NCBI RefSeq assembly: GCF_001445575.1
Contig: NZ_CP013200.1
Span: 1,054,001 to 1,118,000 of the forward strand
DNA length: 64,000 nucleotides
From: Arthrobacter alpinus
GTDB lineage: Bacteria; Actinomycetota; Actinomycetes; Actinomycetales; Micrococcaceae
Direction of reading: 5' to 3'
This document shows positions 35,549 to 45,947 of the stretch, piece after piece (the first letter of the stretch is position 1; every line of letters begins with the position of its first letter). The translations under genes and the position numbers were made by a program. The notes under the pieces were generated by a model. That model was not told the origin of the DNA. It did no database searches and was given only the letters and a program-made list of their open reading frames with translations.

Positions 35549-36955
35549 TTACACGCGTGAGGCTGCGGCGCCTACCCGGGTGGTGGCGTCGTAGCTGTAA
35601 ACAGGTTTACCGCCGATGAAGACCTTCATGGCCCGCTGCATAACATCCAACGGGTCACCGCTCCACAGCACCAGGTCAGCGTTCTTGCCAACCTTCAGTG
35701 AGCCCATCTGCTCCGCAAGCCCCAAAACCTTGGCGGGGTTGATCGTGATGGCGCGCAGGGCAGTGTCCTTGTCCAAGCCTTCCTTGACCGCAAAGCTGGC
35801 CTGATGGGCAAGGAAGTTAATGGGCACCACCGGATGATCGGTAATGATGGAAATTTCGACGCCGGCCGCCGCCAACTTGCCCGGGTTGGCAATGGACCGG
35901 GCGCGCAGCTCAGGCTTGGACTTCGTCGTGAACAACGGGCCAATCAACACCGGAGTGCCACGCGCGGCCAGCACATCGCCCAAAACGTGGGCTTCCGTTC
36001 CATGGTCAATGACCAGATCGTAGCCGAACTCATCGGCCAGCCGGATAGCGGTGGCAACATCGTCAGCGCGGTGGCAGTGCTGGCGCCACGGTATCTCTCG
36101 TCGCAGCACCATGGCCAGTGCTTCCATGTGGGCATCGCGGGGGCGCGGCTCCGGCTTGGCCATCCAATTCTGGGCGTCCATGAACGCTTGGCGGATCACC
36201 AAGGCGGTGCCCAAACGGGTGGATGGGGTCTGCTTCTTGTCCCCATAAACGGTTTTTGGATTCTCTCCCAGTGCCGACTTCACGCCGCTGGGGGAGCGCA
36301 GCACCATTTCCTCTATGTAGCGCCCGTGCGTGTGCATGGCAATGGCCTGCCCGCCGATGGGGTTCCCGGAGCCCGGGTTCACATTGACAGTGGTGATGCC
36401 GCCAGCCAACGCATCGTCAAAACCAGGATCGAAGGGATCCACGGCGTCGATGGCCCGCACGCCTGCCATCACCGGATGGGTCATCTCGTTGACGTCGCTT
36501 GTGGAGCCAAGCTCACCCTCCGGATCCATGCCGAGGTGCACGTGCGCGTCAATGAAGCCGGGGAGCAGCCACTGACCCTTCGCATCCAGCACATCGGCAC
36601 CCTCAGGAACTGCAACGGAAGCGCCCAGGCCAAGAATCTTGCCGCCCTCAACCAGTACGGTACCGTCAAACGGTTCACCCTCCACCGGCACCACATGGGC
36701 GTTCGTGATGGCCAAGACACGCTTCTTCGCCGCCGCAGCGGCCTCCCGAATGGCGGCGCTGATGCTTGCCGTATCGGGCTTGGGGACAGCCGCCACCGGC
36801 TTCTTCCCGCCCTTGCCCGGTTTACTTGTAACAGCGCCCGGCTTGACTGGAGCCTTGACTGGAACAGAGCCTGGCTTGCCCGCCGGAGAGGCCGCCCTGC
36901 GGGTAACGCGACCTGGGATGAAACCGGGAGTGGGGGTGGGCTGAGAGCTGCTCAT
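35549..36955 (-). CDS. Amidohydrolase (imidazolonepropionase-like) with basic N-terminal tail
   Basis: 468 residues from ATG 36955, which has AAAGGTAG upstream; a longer open frame runs over the divergent SDR gene and is rejected. Residues 1-75 are a low-complexity tail (KPGSVPVKAPVKPGAVTSKP and similar), unusual for the family. The metal-dependent hydrolase core begins AITNAHVVPVEGEPFDGTVL, with LLPGFIDAHVHLGM (first two His), QHCHRADDVATAIRL, LVIDHGTEAHVL and ISIITDHPVV supplying the other metal ligands, and ends GKNADLVLWSGDP. The true substrate is unknown. The tail may be a flexible extension only. Confidence 0.9.
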   Translation of the reverse strand: MSSSQPTPTPGFIPGRVTRRAASPAGKPGSVPVKAPVKPGAVTSKPGKGGKKPVAAVPKPDTASISAAIREAAAAAKKRVLAITNAHVVPVEGEPFDGTVLVEGGKILGLGASVAVPEGADVLDAKGQWLLPGFIDAHVHLGMDPEGELGSTSDVNEMTHPVMAGVRAIDAVDPFDPGFDDALAGGITTVNVNPGSGNPIGGQAIAMHTHGRYIEEMVLRSPSGVKSALGENPKTVYGDKKQTPSTRLGTALVIRQAFMDAQNWMAKPEPRPRDAHMEALAMVLRREIPWRQHCHRADDVATAIRLADEFGYDLVIDHGTEAHVLGDVLAARGTPVLIGPLFTTKSKPELRARSIANPGKLAAAGVEISIITDHPVVPINFLAHQASFAVKEGLDKDTALRAITINPAKVLGLAEQMGSLKVGKNADLVLWSGDPLDVMQRAMKVFIGGKPVYSYDATTRVGAAASRV

Positions 36956-37079
36956 GACTACCTTTCGCGTGCCAAGTAAGGACTCCTCCAAGCTACAGCG
37001 TATTTTTCGCCACCGACGGCGCGCGACACACGTGCACTGCGCACAGCACCCAGTAGGCCCGTGACCGTAGGCTGGTGCG

Positions 37080-37829
37080 ATGCATAAGAAAACAGTTCTC
37101 ATCACCGGCGTGGGCCGCACCGTGGGCATTGGCGCCGCAGTTGCCCGTGCACTCGCCGCCGACGGCTGGGACCTGGTCCTGAACTATTGGCAGGCTTACG
37201 ACGCGCGCATGCCCTGGGGTGTCCAGCCCGACGACGTCACAGTGCTCACCGCCGAACTCGAGTTGGCAGGTGCCCGGGTGTGGGCGTTCCCGGCAGATCT
37301 GGGTGACCCGTCCGCCGTCGACCGTCTCATGGAGGCAATCTCGCAGGAGGCCGGACCGCTCACGGGCATGGTTATGTCGCATTGCGAATCGGTGGATTCG
37401 GGCATTCTGGACACCTCGTTGGAGAGTTTTGAGCGCCATTTCGCCGTCAATACCCGCGCTAATTGGCAGTTGATTGCCGCGTTCGCCCGCCAAGTGAAGC
37501 ACGACGGCGGCGCGATCGTTGCGCTGACCAGTGACCACACAGCGTTCAACCTGCCGTACGGGGCCTCCAAGGGTGCCCTCGACAGGGTGGTGATTGCGGC
37601 CGCGCGTGAATTGGGCGGGCAGGGCATCAGCGCCAACGTGCTCAACCCCGGCCCCGTGGATACCGGCTGGATGGATGAGGGAACCCGCACGGCGATGACC
37701 GCCCTGCAACCGGGTGGCCGGCTCGGCACACCCGAAGATGTGGCTCCCACTGTCGCTTTTTTGCTGTCGCCGGGTGGGCGGTGGGTCAGCGGGCAGTTGA
37801 TCAAGGCCGACGGCGGTTTCTCCGCCTAA
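37080..37829 (+). CDS. Short-chain dehydrogenase/reductase
   Basis: A 249-residue SDR. The cofactor loop is TGVGRTVGIG, a variant of TGxxxGxG; the active site is Ser in IVALTSDHTAFN and Tyr/Lys in LPYGASKGAL; NPGPVDTGWM and the C-terminal GRWVSGQLIKADGGFSA are typical of 3-oxoacyl-ACP-reductase-like members. The long insert QAYDARMPWGVQPDDV after strand 2 resembles the Rv-type and aminoglycoside-related SDRs sometimes called antibiotic-linked reductases. Divergent from the amidohydrolase; single gene, followed by a large imperfect palindrome. Confidence 0.9.
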   Translation: MHKKTVLITGVGRTVGIGAAVARALAADGWDLVLNYWQAYDARMPWGVQPDDVTVLTAELELAGARVWAFPADLGDPSAVDRLMEAISQEAGPLTGMVMSHCESVDSGILDTSLESFERHFAVNTRANWQLIAAFARQVKHDGGAIVALTSDHTAFNLPYGASKGALDRVVIAAARELGGQGISANVLNPGPVDTGWMDEGTRTAMTALQPGGRLGTPEDVAPTVAFLLSPGGRWVSGQLIKADGGFSA

Positions 37830-37832
37830 GCT

Positions 37833-37919
37833 CTTTGCGTCTGCGCACGGTTAAGTGTGAATCCTGCGCCACTTGCTCAGCTGCGTACCCTTCACTGTTA
37901 ACCACGCGCAGACGCAAAG
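37833..37919. terminator. Large imperfect palindrome after the SDR gene
   Basis: CTTTGCGTCTGCGC pairs with GCGCAGACGCAAAG at the ends, and GGTTAA/TTAACC and GTGAA/TTCAC continue the stem inside. It starts 4 bp after the stop. It should terminate the SDR gene and isolates kdp. Confidence 0.65.
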
Positions 37920-37922
37920 TGA

Positions 37923-37978
37923 CTTCCTGTCAGGAAGGCGTCAAGATTGCCGCAGGCAGCGTAAAGAACACGTAAAAA
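37923..37978 (+). promoter_or_regulatory. Candidate kdp control region: dyad and 11-bp spaced direct repeat
   Basis: CTTCCTGTCAGGAAG (37923-37937) is a perfect dyad. CGTAAA occurs at 37960 and 37971, exactly 11 bp apart, the one-turn spacing expected of OmpR/PhoB-type regulators such as KdpE. It lies about 75-130 bp before kdpF. Binding by KdpE is inferred. Confidence 0.45.
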
Positions 37979-38051
37979 CCAGCTCCAAGCCCACGCCACG
38001 GGTGTGCGATTGAGTCAAGACATCAACGCACATTGTGAAAGTAGGTTTGCT

Positions 38052-38144
38052 GTGGATTTAGTGACGTGGCTAATTTTGGGGCTGGTGGGACTGGCCTTGC
38101 TGGTTTATCTGCTGGCCGCCCTCATTCGCCCCGAGAAGTGGTGA
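38052..38144 (+). CDS. kdpF: KdpF small membrane subunit
   Basis: 30 residues, VDLVTWLILGLVGLALLVYL plus LAALIRPEKW, from GTG 38052 with AAAGTAGG upstream. A single membrane helix ending in RPEKW is the KdpF signature. It stabilises the KdpABC complex. kdpA begins 9 bp after its stop. Too short for usual gene finders but clear from sequence and position. Confidence 0.93.
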   Translation: MDLVTWLILGLVGLALLVYLLAALIRPEKW

Positions 38145-38153
38145 CCGGCCACC

Positions 38154-39809
38154 ATGGATCTGAACGTTTTCTCGCTGGCCACCCAGCTGACCGTCTTGGT
38201 CGTTGTGTTGGCTGCCCTGCACCAGCCACTGGGCAAATATCTTGCCAACACATTCACCAGCCACAAACATTTGGCTGTGGAACGTGGTCTCTACAAGCTC
38301 TCCGGCGTTGACGCCCACGCTGACCAGCATTGGAAGGTATACCTGCGATCGCTGCTGGCGTTCAGCGTGGTGTCCATCGTGGTCCTGTTCCTGGCCCAGC
38401 TGCTGCAGGGAATCCTGCCCTTCAACCAGGGGATGGGGGCCGTGGACCCGTGGGTTGCCATGAACACGGCGGTCTCCTTCGTCAGCAACACCAACTGGCA
38501 AACCTATGTCCCGGAAACCACTCTTGGCTTCGGGATCCAGATGATGCTCCTTGCTGTGCAGAACTTCCTCAGTGCAGCTGTGGGGCTGGCAGTTGTGGTG
38601 GCTCTGATTCGCGGCCTCACGAGGGCCCAAACCAGCAATCTTGGCAATTTCTGGGTCGACCTGACGCGCGGCACCCTGCGAGTCCTGCTCCCGATGGCCA
38701 TTGTTGGCGCGGTTGTCCTGATCATCACCGGCGTCATCCAAAACTGGGGCGGCACCACCATTCACACCCTCGTCACCGGTGCACAGCAAACCGTTCCCGG
38801 CGGGCCGGTTGCCTCGCAGGAAGCCATCAAGCTTTTGGGCACCAACGGCGGCGGCTACTTCAACGCCAACTCTGCGCACCCTTTTGAAAACCCCACCGCA
38901 TTCAGCAACCTGTTTGAGGTGTTCCTGATCTTGGTCATCCCGTTCTCTCTGCCGGCCATGTACGGGCGCATGGTGGGCGACAAACGCCAGGGTTACACAG
39001 TGCTCACCGTCATGGCGGCATTCTGGCTGGCGTCCACCTCCCTCATGGCATGGGCCATCGGCGCCTTCAACGGCAGCGGCACCAGCGTGGGCGAAGGATT
39101 TGAGCAGCGTTTGGGAGTTGCCCCCAGCGCCTTGTTCGCCACCGCCACCACCCTGACCTCAACCGGGGCTGTGAACGTGGCCCACGATTCCCTGCCACCG
39201 CTGGCTGGCGGACTGGCCATGCTGAACATGATGCTGGGTGAGATTGCTCCCGGGGGAGTGGGCTCAGGCCTGTACGGGATGCTGATCCTGGCCGTGGTGG
39301 CTGTCTTCATTGGTGGTCTCATGGTGGGGCGCACCCCGGAGTTCCTGGGCAAGAAGATTGGCGCACCCCAGATGAAGCTCGTGGCCCTGTACATCTTGGT
39401 TACCCCCACATTGGTACTGCTGGGCACGGCCATCACCGTGGCAATACCAGCACTAGCAGCGGCGGCACCCGCCGCCGGCCCGCACGGCTTTAGCGAAATC
39501 TTGTACGCCTTCACCTCGGCGGCCAACAACAACGGCTCGGCCTTTGGCGGCCTCACCAGCTCCGGTCCGGGGCTTTCCACCCTGCTGGCGCTGGCCATGT
39601 TCATTGGCCGCTTCCTGCCCATAGCGCTGGTACTGGCGCTCGCAGGCTCCCTGGCGAAGCAACGCAAAATCCCCGCCACCACCGGAACGCTCGCCACGCA
39701 CGGACCGCTCTTTGCCGTTCTGTTGGGCGGCATCTCCTTGATCCTGACCGCACTTACCTACTTCCCCGCGCTCGCCTTGGGCCCGGCTGCTGAAGGACTG
39801 CTGAAATGA
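38154..39809 (+). CDS. kdpA: K+-transporting ATPase subunit A
   Basis: 551 residues, the K+-channel-like subunit that binds and conducts K+ through the membrane. The four pore loops of the SKT family are visible: [46 protein letters not shown] and [16 protein letters not shown], each with a selectivity-filter Gly. About ten membrane helices; start ATG 38154, with [17 protein letters not shown] QPLGKY after helix 1. Its end overlaps kdpB by 4 bp (ATGA). Confidence 0.98.
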   Translation: MDLNVFSLATQLTVLVVVLAALHQPLGKYLANTFTSHKHLAVERGLYKLSGVDAHADQHWKVYLRSLLAFSVVSIVVLFLAQLLQGILPFNQGMGAVDPWVAMNTAVSFVSNTNWQTYVPETTLGFGIQMMLLAVQNFLSAAVGLAVVVALIRGLTRAQTSNLGNFWVDLTRGTLRVLLPMAIVGAVVLIITGVIQNWGGTTIHTLVTGAQQTVPGGPVASQEAIKLLGTNGGGYFNANSAHPFENPTAFSNLFEVFLILVIPFSLPAMYGRMVGDKRQGYTVLTVMAAFWLASTSLMAWAIGAFNGSGTSVGEGFEQRLGVAPSALFATATTLTSTGAVNVAHDSLPPLAGGLAMLNMMLGEIAPGGVGSGLYGMLILAVVAVFIGGLMVGRTPEFLGKKIGAPQMKLVALYILVTPTLVLLGTAITVAIPALAAAAPAAGPHGFSEILYAFTSAANNNGSAFGGLTSSGPGLSTLLALAMFIGRFLPIALVLALAGSLAKQRKIPATTGTLATHGPLFAVLLGGISLILTALTYFPALALGPAAEGLLK

Positions 39810-41935
39810 AGCTAGACACACTACTTGCGGCGCTTCCCCTAGCCTTCCGCAAGCTCAATCCCCGCCAAATGATTCACTCCCCGGTCATGTTTACAGTGCT
39901 GATCGGCTCCATCGTCTGCACCGCCGTGAGCATCCAGCAGCTGGCCATTGGCTCCGACTCGGCAGTATTTTCCATCATTGTCACTGTCTGGCTCTGGTTG
40001 ACGGTGCTGTTTGGCAATCTCTCCGAGGCCATTGCCGAGGGCCGTGGCAAGGCGCAGGCTGACAGTCTCCGTGCCGCCCGCACCTCAGTCATGGCACGAC
40101 GCCGGACCCGGGCCTTGATGCCCTCCGGCCAGTCGGGCGCGGGCCGGGACAGTGACGGAAACACGGTGTATGAAGAGGAACTGGTGCCCGGCACCGACCT
40201 CGAGGTGGGTGACATTGTCATCTGCGAGGCGGGGGACCTCATCCCCAGCGACGGCGACGTCATCGAGGGTCTGGCCAGCGTGGATGAATCGGCCATCACC
40301 GGCGAATCCGCCCCTGTCATCCGTGAATCAGGCGGGGACAGGAGCTCCGTCACCGGCGGCACCATGGTGCTCTCGGACAGGATTGTCATCCGGATTACGG
40401 CCGCCAGCGGCAAGACGTTTCTGGACAGGATGATCTCCCTGGTGGAAGGTGCCACCCGGCAAAAGACACCGAACGAAATCGCGTTGAACGTACTGCTGGC
40501 CTCGCTGACCATTGTGTTCGTGGTCGCCGTCATGACGCTGGCCCCCATGGCCAACTTCGCCAGCGCGCTCCCCACACCCGTGGTGCTAGTGGCGTTGCTG
40601 GTCTGCCTGATCCCCACCACCATCGGCGCACTGGTGCCAGCCATCGGCATCGCCGGCATGGACCGGCTCATTCAGCGCAACGTCCTGGCCACCTCCGGCC
40701 GCGCCGTGGAAACAGCCGGTGACATCACCACCCTCCTGCTGGATAAGACGGGGACCATCACCTATGGCAATCGCCGCGCCGTTGCCTTCATAGCGGCCGA
40801 CGGCGTGAACCCGCAGGTGCTTGTCGAGACGGCACGATTGTCCTCCTTGGCGGACGAGACACCCGAAGGTCGCTCCATCGTTGAGCTGGCGCTTGGAGAT
40901 GCCGGATCGTCGGCAGTTCAGGATGTCACGGCTCAACTGAGCGTTGATGTTGATGTGATTGAGTTCAGTGCCGTTACCCGCATGAGCGGGCTCAACCTGC
41001 CCGTGGGACACCTTGGAAACTCGGGGCAGACAGTACTGGAGGTACGCAAGGGTGCCGCATCCGCCGTCGAACACTATGTGACCGAACGCGGTGGATTCCT
41101 GCCCCAGGAACTTGAAGACGCGGTTATGGAGATTTCCGGGACCGGCGGAACGCCACTCTTGGTGGCCACGTACAACGGCGAGCGCGCACAGGCTTTGGGC
41201 GTCATTCATTTAGCGGATGTGGTCAAGCCCGGCATGAAGGAACGGTTCGCCGAACTTCGGGCCATGGGCATCAAAACCATCATGATCACCGGCGACAACA
41301 AGATCACGGCCGCCGCGATTGCCGCCGAGGCCGGCGTGGATGACTTTGTTGCCGAGGCCACCCCGGAGGACAAGCTGGCGGTCATCAAGGCGGAGCAGGA
41401 CGCCGGGCGGCTGGTTGCCATGACAGGCGATGGCACGAATGACGCCCCGGCACTCGCCGCGGCGGATGTGGGTGTGGCCATGAATTCGGGCACCAGTGCA
41501 GCCAAGGAAGCGGCCAACATGGTGGATTTGGATTCGGACCCTACCAAGCTCATTGACATTGTGGGAATCGGCAAGCAGTTGCTGATCACGCGCGGATCGC
41601 TGACCACATTTTCGGTGGCGAACGACGTGGCCAAGTACTTTGCCATTGTGCCGGCCTTGTTTGCCGCAACGTTCCCCGGGCTGGGCTTGCTGAACATCAT
41701 GGGGTTGGCCTCACCCGAGAGCGCCATCCTTTCAGCGGTGATCTTCAACGCCTTGGTCATCGTGGCACTCGTACCCCTAGCGCTGCGCGGTGTGAAGTAC
41801 CGGGCTGTCTCGGCGGCCCGTGCACTGTCACGGAACCTGCTCATCTTTGGCCTGGGCGGCGTCATTGCCCCGTTTATCGGTATCAAGCTCATCGACCTGT
41901 TGGTCTCTCTCATTCCCACGATTGCCCAGCGCTAA
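39806..41935 (+). CDS. kdpB: K+-transporting ATPase subunit B (P-type ATPase)
   Basis: 709 residues, the catalytic P-type ATPase subunit. Phosphorylated Asp313 is in [12 protein letters not shown]; the actuator motif TGES is at 165-168 ([11 protein letters not shown]); the hinge is [20 protein letters not shown]. The nucleotide domain has [11 protein letters not shown] and [21 protein letters not shown] after helix 2 is typical for KdpB. Starts in the ATGA overlap with kdpA. Energises K+ uptake at low external K+. Confidence 0.98.
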   Translation: MKLDTLLAALPLAFRKLNPRQMIHSPVMFTVLIGSIVCTAVSIQQLAIGSDSAVFSIIVTVWLWLTVLFGNLSEAIAEGRGKAQADSLRAARTSVMARRRTRALMPSGQSGAGRDSDGNTVYEEELVPGTDLEVGDIVICEAGDLIPSDGDVIEGLASVDESAITGESAPVIRESGGDRSSVTGGTMVLSDRIVIRITAASGKTFLDRMISLVEGATRQKTPNEIALNVLLASLTIVFVVAVMTLAPMANFASALPTPVVLVALLVCLIPTTIGALVPAIGIAGMDRLIQRNVLATSGRAVETAGDITTLLLDKTGTITYGNRRAVAFIAADGVNPQVLVETARLSSLADETPEGRSIVELALGDAGSSAVQDVTAQLSVDVDVIEFSAVTRMSGLNLPVGHLGNSGQTVLEVRKGAASAVEHYVTERGGFLPQELEDAVMEISGTGGTPLLVATYNGERAQALGVIHLADVVKPGMKERFAELRAMGIKTIMITGDNKITAAAIAAEAGVDDFVAEATPEDKLAVIKAEQDAGRLVAMTGDGTNDAPALAAADVGVAMNSGTSAAKEAANMVDLDSDPTKLIDIVGIGKQLLITRGSLTTFSVANDVAKYFAIVPALFAATFPGLGLLNIMGLASPESAILSAVIFNALVIVALVPLALRGVKYRAVSAARALSRNLLIFGLGGVIAPFIGIKLIDLLVSLIPTIAQR

Positions 41936-41950
41936 ATTAAGGACAGCACA

Positions 41951-42547
41951 ATGAACGCTTATGGACGTCAACTTTTCACGGCTTTGCGATTTTTGCTGTG
42001 CACCACCTTGTTGTTGGGGCTGGCTTACCCCGCGCTGGTCTTTGGGCTGGGCCAGCTCGTAGCCCCGGCTCAGGCCAACGGCTCCATCATCACCTCCGGC
42101 GGGCAGGCTGCAGGGTCCTCGCTGTTGGCCCAGCCGGTGACCGGCACTGCCTACTTCTTCCCGCGGCCCTCTGCTGTGGGCTGGGACCCGGCGACGTCCT
42201 CGGCCAGCAATCTGGGACCCAACCAGACCGCGCTGGTGGAGGCGATGGCCACCAACCGTGCAGAGGTAGCGGTACGGGAGAAGACAGCCATGGGTGCCGT
42301 GCCCATTGACGCGGTCACGGCCAGTGGCTCGGGGCTGGACCCGGATATTTCTCCGGCGTACGCAGCCCTGCAGGTGCCGCGTGTGGCCGCCGCCAATGGG
42401 CTCAGCGAAGCAGCCGTGCGGGAGCTGATTGCGGCGAACAGCAGCACGCGGATCAGCGCTTTTCTGGGCCAGTCGTCGGTGAACACCACCACCTTGAACG
42501 CAGCCCTGACGGCTGTGCAGAAAACAGCCAAAGGCCTGCGAGAATAA
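41951..42547 (+). CDS. kdpC: K+-transporting ATPase subunit C
   Basis: 198 residues with a single N-terminal membrane helix (FLLCTTLLLGLAYPALVFGLG) and an outer domain. GSSLLAQPVTGTAYFFPRPS, SGSGLDPDISPAYAALQVPR and VAAANGLSEAAVRELI are the standard KdpC motifs. Starts 15 bp after kdpB behind AAGGACAG. It holds the KdpFABC complex together. Confidence 0.97.
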   Translation: MNAYGRQLFTALRFLLCTTLLLGLAYPALVFGLGQLVAPAQANGSIITSGGQAAGSSLLAQPVTGTAYFFPRPSAVGWDPATSSASNLGPNQTALVEAMATNRAEVAVREKTAMGAVPIDAVTASGSGLDPDISPAYAALQVPRVAAANGLSEAAVRELIAANSSTRISAFLGQSSVNTTTLNAALTAVQKTAKGLRE

Positions 42548-42550
42548 ACT

Positions 42551-45109
42551 ATGACGCGCGGCATATTGCGAATCTTCCTCGGTGCGGCTCCCGGGGTGGG
42601 CAAAACCTACTCCATGCTGGATGAAGGTCATGCCCAGGCCGCGGCAGGTGTTGACGTGGTGGCGGGCATTGTCCTGGACCATGGCCGGGAACAAACACGC
42701 GCGCAACTGGCCGGACTCGAGGTCCTGCCAGCCCGGACCATCAACTACCGAGGCACCGATTTTGCGGAGCTGGACGTCGCTGCCGTGTTGGCGCGGCGTC
42801 CGGCCCTGGCCCTGGTGGATGAATATGCCCACTCCAACATTCCCGGGGCAGGCAACGGCAAGCGTTGGCAGGATGTGGAAGAGCTCCTGGCCGCCGGCAT
42901 CGACGTGTACTCCACTGTCAACGTCCAGCACCTGGCCTCGCTCGGGGACGTGGTGGAAACCATCACCGGCGTCCGCCAACAAGAAACTGTGCCGGATGAC
43001 GTGGTCCGCAGGGCCGATCAGATAGAACTGGTGGACATCCCACCGGAACTGTTGCGCCAGCGGCTCAGCACCGGCCATGTGTATGCCGCCGACAAAGTGG
43101 ATGCCGCGCTGGCCAACTACTTCAGGCTGGGGAACCTCACGGCCTTGCGCGAACTGGCGTTGCTGTGGCTCGCCGACAGGGTTGAAGAGGGGGTCGCTGC
43201 CTATAGGGAAAGCCACGGCATTGCGACCAGCTGGCCCACCCGCGAACGTGTTGTCGTTGGGCTTCCGGGCGGACCAGTTGGCGAAGTACTGTTGCGCCGT
43301 GCCGCCCGAATCCTGAGCAGGGTCAGTGGCGGGGAACTCCTCGCCGTGCACGTGCCCCGGGCCGACGGCGTGGCCGGGGACGCGCCGTCGGCCCTTGAAG
43401 GGCAGCGCCAGCTGGTCACGGACCTGGGCGGAACATACCACTTTGTGGGCGGGGCGGACCCTGCTGCGGCGCTGCTGGATTTTGCCAAGAACGTGGGCGC
43501 CACCCAAATAGTCATCGGTTCCTCACGCCGCAAACCACGCCTGGGTTTTCTCTTTGGCCCCGGCGTGGGTGCCCGGGTTGTCCGGGACGCTGGGGACATT
43601 GATGTGCATATGGTCCCGCACCCTTTGAATGGTTCGGGGCGGGCTGTGCGCACCCGTGGCGAGCTGAACAAGACCCGCGTCCTTGTGGGGTTCGTGCTGG
43701 CCGTGGCGCTGCCGATCTTAGTGCAGCTGTGCACGGGGCAGCTAAGCCTGCAAACCATCATGGTGGTCCAACTGGCGGCAACCATTGCCGTTGCCCTAGT
43801 CGGGGGACTCTGGCCGGCCGTGCTGGCCGCCGTGTGGGGGATCCTGATACTGAACTTTTATTCCGCACCACCGGTGGGAACGCTGCGCATCAAAGACCCC
43901 GAGAGCCTGCTGACACTCCTGGTGTTTCTGCTCGTGGCCGTGGCTGTTGCGCTCGCCGTCGATCAGTCTGCGCGGCGCTCCCGGGAAGCCATCAGGGCCG
44001 GGGCCGAGGCCGCCATCTTAAGTGAACTGGCCCGTGGAATCCTTGCCTCCAAGGACACCGTGCAGGTCTTGCTGGAACAAGTAAGGGAGCACTTCTCCAT
44101 GCGCTCGGTGACCCTTTTTCGCAGTACCCACCCCGGCGCCCCGGCCGGGGTCCACGAGGGCAACGGCTGGAACCTGGAGGCCTCCGTGGGTGATGAGCCA
44201 CCGCTTGTCCCAGAGCAGGCCGACACCCTTGAAGAAGTGTCCGAGTACTGGATGTTGGGCCTCTCCGGGCGGATCCTGCCTGCCAGTGACAGGCGGCTAC
44301 TGAGTGCTTTTGGTGCACATTTGCTGGCCCTGGAACAACGCGAGGCGCTCAGTGTCACTCAACGTGAGAACCTGCAGTTGAGCCAAGACAACAACATCCG
44401 GACCTCTGTTTTGCGGGCCGTGTCCCATGATCTGCGCACGCCTCTTGCCGGCATTAAGTTGGCCGTGAGCAGCCTGCGCCAGAGCGAGGTGACCTTTAGC
44501 CCCGAGGATGAAGCCGAGCTATTGGGCACCATTGAGCACTATTCGGACAGGATGGATGCGCTGGTGGGCAACCTTTTGGACATGTCCCGCCTGAGCGCCC
44601 AAATGGTCAGGCCCATAGTGGGGCCAGTGGCCTGGCAAGAGGTGCTTCCTGCCGCCTTGCACGGGGTCCCTTCGGATCGGGTGCGCCGGGAACTGCCACC
44701 CAACATGCCTGCGATCGACGCCGACCCTGGCCTGCTGGAGCGGGTCATTGCCAACATTGTGGAGAACGCCGTGAAGTACGCACCGGATTCGGAAATCTTG
44801 GTGGTGGGCTCCATCGGCGGCAGCGGCAGTGCCACCATCAACGGCCACCCCGCCAGCGAGTTGCGCGTTGTGGATCATGGCAAGGGTGTTCCGGCGGCCG
44901 AGGTCATGGCCATGTTCAGGCCTTTTCAGAGGCTCGACGACGTCTCTTACGGTCCGCAGGGCGGCACAGGTGTGGGTTTGGGGTTAGCTGTTGCCAAGGG
45001 ATTTACCGAAATTATGGGCGGCGTGCTGGAAGCGGCACAAACTCCTGGTGGAGGCTTGACCATGATCATTCGCATGCCGCTTTCCACCGGGATCATGAGA
45101 GAACTTTGA
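42551..45109 (+). CDS. kdpD: Osmosensitive K+ channel sensor kinase
   Basis: 852 residues. The N-terminal KdpD domain has GAAPGVGKTYSMLDEGHAQA (Walker A) and LVDEYAHSNIPG (Walker B); a USP-like domain follows at about 230-360. Four close membrane helices at about 375-475, a GAF-like region, then HisKA with His626 in RAVSHDLRTPLAGIKLA and the HATPase domain (IVENAVKYAPDSE, GVGLGLAVAKGFTEIMGG). Senses low K+ and phosphorylates KdpE. Starts 3 bp after kdpC and is followed by kdpE after 10 bp. Confidence 0.97.
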   Translation: MTRGILRIFLGAAPGVGKTYSMLDEGHAQAAAGVDVVAGIVLDHGREQTRAQLAGLEVLPARTINYRGTDFAELDVAAVLARRPALALVDEYAHSNIPGAGNGKRWQDVEELLAAGIDVYSTVNVQHLASLGDVVETITGVRQQETVPDDVVRRADQIELVDIPPELLRQRLSTGHVYAADKVDAALANYFRLGNLTALRELALLWLADRVEEGVAAYRESHGIATSWPTRERVVVGLPGGPVGEVLLRRAARILSRVSGGELLAVHVPRADGVAGDAPSALEGQRQLVTDLGGTYHFVGGADPAAALLDFAKNVGATQIVIGSSRRKPRLGFLFGPGVGARVVRDAGDIDVHMVPHPLNGSGRAVRTRGELNKTRVLVGFVLAVALPILVQLCTGQLSLQTIMVVQLAATIAVALVGGLWPAVLAAVWGILILNFYSAPPVGTLRIKDPESLLTLLVFLLVAVAVALAVDQSARRSREAIRAGAEAAILSELARGILASKDTVQVLLEQVREHFSMRSVTLFRSTHPGAPAGVHEGNGWNLEASVGDEPPLVPEQADTLEEVSEYWMLGLSGRILPASDRRLLSAFGAHLLALEQREALSVTQRENLQLSQDNNIRTSVLRAVSHDLRTPLAGIKLAVSSLRQSEVTFSPEDEAELLGTIEHYSDRMDALVGNLLDMSRLSAQMVRPIVGPVAWQEVLPAALHGVPSDRVRRELPPNMPAIDADPGLLERVIANIVENAVKYAPDSEILVVGSIGGSGSATINGHPASELRVVDHGKGVPAAEVMAMFRPFQRLDDVSYGPQGGTGVGLGLAVAKGFTEIMGGVLEAAQTPGGGLTMIIRMPLSTGIMREL

Positions 45110-45119
45110 GGACTTTGCC

Positions 45120-45794
45120 ATGACAACAGTTTTAGTGGTTGATGACGAGCCCCAGATTTTGCGGGCCCTGCAAATCAACTTGCACGCCCACGGCTACACG
45201 GTGGTGCCGGCCCCGAACGGGACCACGGCATTGGCTGCCGCCCAAACCCAGGCGATTGACGTCGTCGTGCTTGATCTGGGGCTGCCGGACATGGACGGTC
45301 TGGAGGTCATCGCGGGGCTGCGCGGCTGGACCGAGGTGCCCATCATCGTGCTCTCCGCCCGGCACGGATCCCACGACAAGGTGGAGGCGCTGGACGCAGG
45401 AGCCGACGACTACGTGACAAAGCCGTTCGGCTTGGATGAGCTGCTGGCCAGGTTGCGGGCGGCGACGCGGCGTTCCGGTGCACAGACCGAAGAGCCGCGG
45501 GTGGAGACGGCTGAATTTACCGTGGATCTGGCCAATAAACAGGTGTTTCGGCACGGTGAACCGGTGCGGATGACGCCCACCGAGTGGAGCGTTTTGGAAC
45601 TTTTGGTCCGCAATCCTGGCCGTCTCATCAGCCAGCAGCAGATCCTCACCGAGGTGTGGGGGCCAGCCTATGCGAAGGAAACGCACTATTTGCGCGTCTA
45701 TATGGCCCAGCTCCGACGGAAACTTGAGCGCGATCCCGCAGCACCGGTTCACCTTTTGACCGAGGCGGGCATGGGATACCGCTTTGCTCCATAG
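45120..45794 (+). CDS. kdpE: KdpE response regulator (OmpR family)
   Basis: 224 residues. Receiver domain with DDE8-10, phosphoacceptor Asp52 in VVVLDLGLPDMDG, and KPF at the end. The OmpR-type winged helix has RMTPTEWSVLELLVRNPGRL, LISQQQILTEVWGPAYAKET and the wing MGYRFAP. Activates kdpFABC when phosphorylated by KdpD; the 11-bp spaced CGTAAA repeat before kdpF is a plausible target. Confidence 0.97.
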   Translation: MTTVLVVDDEPQILRALQINLHAHGYTVVPAPNGTTALAAAQTQAIDVVVLDLGLPDMDGLEVIAGLRGWTEVPIIVLSARHGSHDKVEALDAGADDYVTKPFGLDELLARLRAATRRSGAQTEEPRVETAEFTVDLANKQVFRHGEPVRMTPTEWSVLELLVRNPGRLISQQQILTEVWGPAYAKETHYLRVYMAQLRRKLERDPAAPVHLLTEAGMGYRFAP

Positions 45795-45947
45795 GACGGC
45801 ATTTTAGGTCTGCACTGTGGGCCGCAGCGTAGCGAGTGGGCCCGGAGAATTAGTGGCAGAATTGCAGGGCGCCATTGGCCCGGTTCGCCAGCACTGAGCG
45901 ACCCCAATGGCCCACTTACTTTTAGCTAACTTTCCAAGGAAAACTGC

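Noticed and set aside
35804..36979. 391-codon open frame on the + strand
   Set aside because: Antisense to the amidohydrolase catalytic core; no family likeness.
36956..37129. Longer start for the amidohydrolase at 37129
   Set aside because: Would overlap the divergent SDR start, adds Cys/Arg-rich sequence unlike the family, while ATG 36955 has a ribosome site.
41828..43507. 559-codon open frame on the minus strand
   Set aside because: It lies opposite kdpC and kdpD and reads as Gln/His/Arg-rich nonsense; a shadow of GC-rich codons.
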